From CAYRVX01 sp964642165 (lineage in GTDB: Bacteria; Planctomycetota; Phycisphaerae; SM23-33): 12,057 bases of DNA. Below, piece after piece: positions 10,679 to 12,057 of this stretch (its first letter is position 1; every line of letters starts with the position of its first letter). Where the stretch lies: positions 1 to 12,057 of the forward strand of contig CAZXOC010000237.1 of assembly GCA_964642165.1 (NCBI GenBank), in the 5' to 3' direction. The notes under the pieces are model-generated. The model worked only from the letters and a program-made list of their open reading frames with translations, was not told the origin of the DNA and did no database searches. A program made the translations under genes and the position numbers.

Positions 10679-12057
10679 TCAGCGTCCGAGCCAGGGAAAG
10701 CGCAAGGCGTCGATCCGGGCCTTCATCTCCGGGGTCTTGCGGTCCTCGCCCTGGTAGCGGGGGTGCTCGCGCCCGATCACCCACGGCCAGACGTCCGGGT
10801 CCGGCCAGGAGCACGGCCAGAGCTTGGGGAACAGGGCGGCGAGCAGGGCGGCCTCGGCTTCGGGCAGCGCCAGCGGGCGGTTGTCGAGCTCCGGATCGTC
10901 GGGCGCGGTGCCGTCGGAGCGGTCCCATGGGATGGGCCCCATGGTCAGGAGGTCCCCCCCGGAGTAGTAGCCGGTAACCAGGCGCGTGACGACCCACCGC
11001 GGCAGCGGGCGGTGGACCTCCTGCGGTTCCTGGACGATCCGCAGCGTGCCGCCCTCGGCGACGAAGCCGACGGTCTGCCCGGCCATCTCGATGGAGAGGG
11101 CGGCGCCGGCGTCGCATGCAGCAGCCGAGGTGGCGAAGCGCTGCTCAAGCTCGCCCTCCAGCTGCCGCGCCAGGCCGGGCAGGTCCAGGATGGCGACCAT
11201 CTCGGCATCCAGCCCGACGACGTCGCACGAGCCGCGAAGCCGATACGTCCCGCCAAGGTGCAGCATGGTCTGCGTGATGAGTGTCTTGTGCGACTGCATG
11301 AGGCAGATCGTCTCGTCCCCGGCCGCGGCGGTCAGCTCGCCGGCCAGGCGCAGCACGGCGATCGCCGCGTCGCGCGTCTGGACGGTCACGTCGGTGACGT
11401 GGCCGAAGGGCATGCCGTAGTGGTCGGCCGGCCGGAAGCGGCGGTCCACGCGGGCGTGGCCGACGATCTCGCCGTCCTGGCGGACGACGTGCGGCTCGCC
11501 GCCGCCGATGTAGGCCGACATCTTCGGCGCCCACGGGTCGCTCAGCCAGGCGCGGCGGGCGGCCCGGGCCTGCGGCTCGTCGGCCGGCTCGACCCGCGCG
11601 ACGGTCTCGACGTCGCGCACCGCCGCCGCCGGCAGCGTCGCGACCGGGTAGTAGAAGCACGGCACGAAGCCGACGAACGCGTGGTCGTACTGGCTGCCGT
11701 GCACCGCCGAGACGCAGATGCCCCGCTCCCGCGCCAGGCGGAAGCACGCCTGGAAGCCCTTCACGAACGCCGGGTGCGGCACGCCCTCGGCCTCGACGCC
11801 CATCTCGTGCGGGCGGACGGCCCGAAGCACCGTGCCGCCGATGCTCAACGCGAACTCGTTGAAGTAGCCGGCGGCCTCGACGCTGCCTTCCTCGCCGACG
11901 ACGTAGATGCCCGCCTCCTCGGCACGGGCCGGCGAGGTGAAGTGCTCCGGGCGCGTCCGACCGCTGTAGCCCAGCAGGGCGGCGGCCCGGGCGAGGTCCT
12001 CCTGCGAGGCGGCCTTGCGGACCACCATGTCCGCGAAGCCGTCGGGCAGGGGGTGGC
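10679..12057 (-). CDS. GNAT/Eis-like acetyltransferase, 5' end cut by right edge
   Basis: At least 458 residues are visible. Numbering from the first in-window ATG (12028), residues 1-150 form an N-terminal GNAT-like domain, with VRKAASQEDL at the start, HPAFVKGFQACFRLARERG (85-103) and GSQYDHAFVGF (111-121). Residues about 155-275 look like a second GNAT-type half, and about 280-360 resemble an SCP2-like lobe, the three-part plan of Eis-type proteins. A tail LFPKLWPCSWPD (399-410) resembles the C-terminal segment seen in related planctomycete GNATs. Eis-like enzymes move acetyl groups from acetyl-CoA to amines; the substrate here is unknown. The first domain lacks the canonical R/Q-x-x-G-x-G/A acetyl-CoA loop. 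The frame stays open past ATG 12028 (reading HPLPDGFAD before it) and no ribosome site precedes that ATG, so the true start probably lies beyond the window. It runs in the same direction as the DUF4159 gene. Confidence 0.7.
   Translation of the reverse strand, partial: HPLPDGFADMVVRKAASQEDLARAAALLGYSGRTRPEHFTSPARAEEAGIYVVGEEGSVEAAGYFNEFALSIGGTVLRAVRPHEMGVEAEGVPHPAFVKGFQACFRLARERGICVSAVHGSQYDHAFVGFVPCFYYPVATLPAAAVRDVETVARVEPADEPQARAARRAWLSDPWAPKMSAYIGGGEPHVVRQDGEIVGHARVDRRFRPADHYGMPFGHVTDVTVQTRDAAIAVLRLAGELTAAAGDETICLMQSHKTLITQTMLHLGGTYRLRGSCDVVGLDAEMVAILDLPGLARQLEGELEQRFATSAAACDAGAALSIEMAGQTVGFVAEGGTLRIVQEPQEVHRPLPRWVVTRLVTGYYSGGDLLTMGPIPWDRSDGTAPDDPELDNRPLALPEAEAALLAALFPKLWPCSWPDPDVWPWVIGREHPRYQGEDRKTPEMKARIDALRFPWLGR

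Noticed and set aside
7827..10757. 976-residue open frame on the + strand
   Set aside because: It lies opposite the toroid/DUF4159 gene and shows no domain, signal or ribosome site; it is a shadow frame.
10542..11117. N-terminal extension of the DUF4159 protein by 192 residues
   Set aside because: It overlaps the acetyltransferase gene and is Arg-rich noise. The signal peptide begins at the ATG at 10541.

Overview
The window is very GC-rich and carries six real genes: four on the + strand (858-7736), then two on the - strand (7803 to the right edge) that converge on them. The gene types are a Tat-exported type I sulfatase, an aldose-epimerase-like secreted protein, a beta-propeller protein with a LamG-like domain, and a toroid/DUF4159 giant exported protein. 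Together with generous intergenic space and many exported proteins, they suggest a heterotrophic bacterium of the PVC group, most likely Planctomycetota. Lentisphaerota or Kiritimatiellota cannot be excluded. This is an inference from family content; no rRNA or other taxonomic marker is present.

Left part (1-3286). Positions 1-857 hold no convincing gene apart from a possible ten-codon tail at the very edge. They contain the first copy of a noncoding module of about 160 bp (454-613) and then a leader of about 245 bp with two perfect hairpins, followed by the sulfatase (858-2480). The 806-bp gap after the sulfatase contains what looks like one decayed leucine-rich repeat (2574-2654), the second copy of the same module (2785-2943), and a leader of about 340 bp.

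Middle (3287-7736). A secreted galactose-mutarotase-like protein (3287-4342) is followed after 71 bp by a 665-residue LamG-like plus FG-GAP-type propeller protein (4414-6411). These two probably form one transcription unit driven by module copy 2. A secreted coiled-coil protein with degenerate internal repeats (6594-7736) follows after a hairpin-rich gap of 182 bp and may be separately expressed.

Right part (7803-12057, - strand). A GNAT/Eis-like acetyltransferase, cut by the right edge, precedes a 912-residue exported protein made of an alpha/alpha toroid, two DUF4159-like domains and a C-terminal discoidin (F5/8 type C) domain. The two strands meet head-to-head at their 3' ends in a 66-bp gap with a hairpin at 7751-7772.

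The most interesting signal is the duplicated module. It has ATTGTCC half-sites (two direct, then an inverted GGACAAT, and about 70 bp later an inverted GGACAGT) around an AT-rich, promoter-like island. An ungapped conserved block with ATCAATCGAGAC lies downstream. One copy sits before the sulfatase and one before the mutarotase-like/propeller pair. The simplest reading is that these genes belong to one regulon, under a single undescribed regulator, for using a sulfated or uronate-containing polysaccharide.
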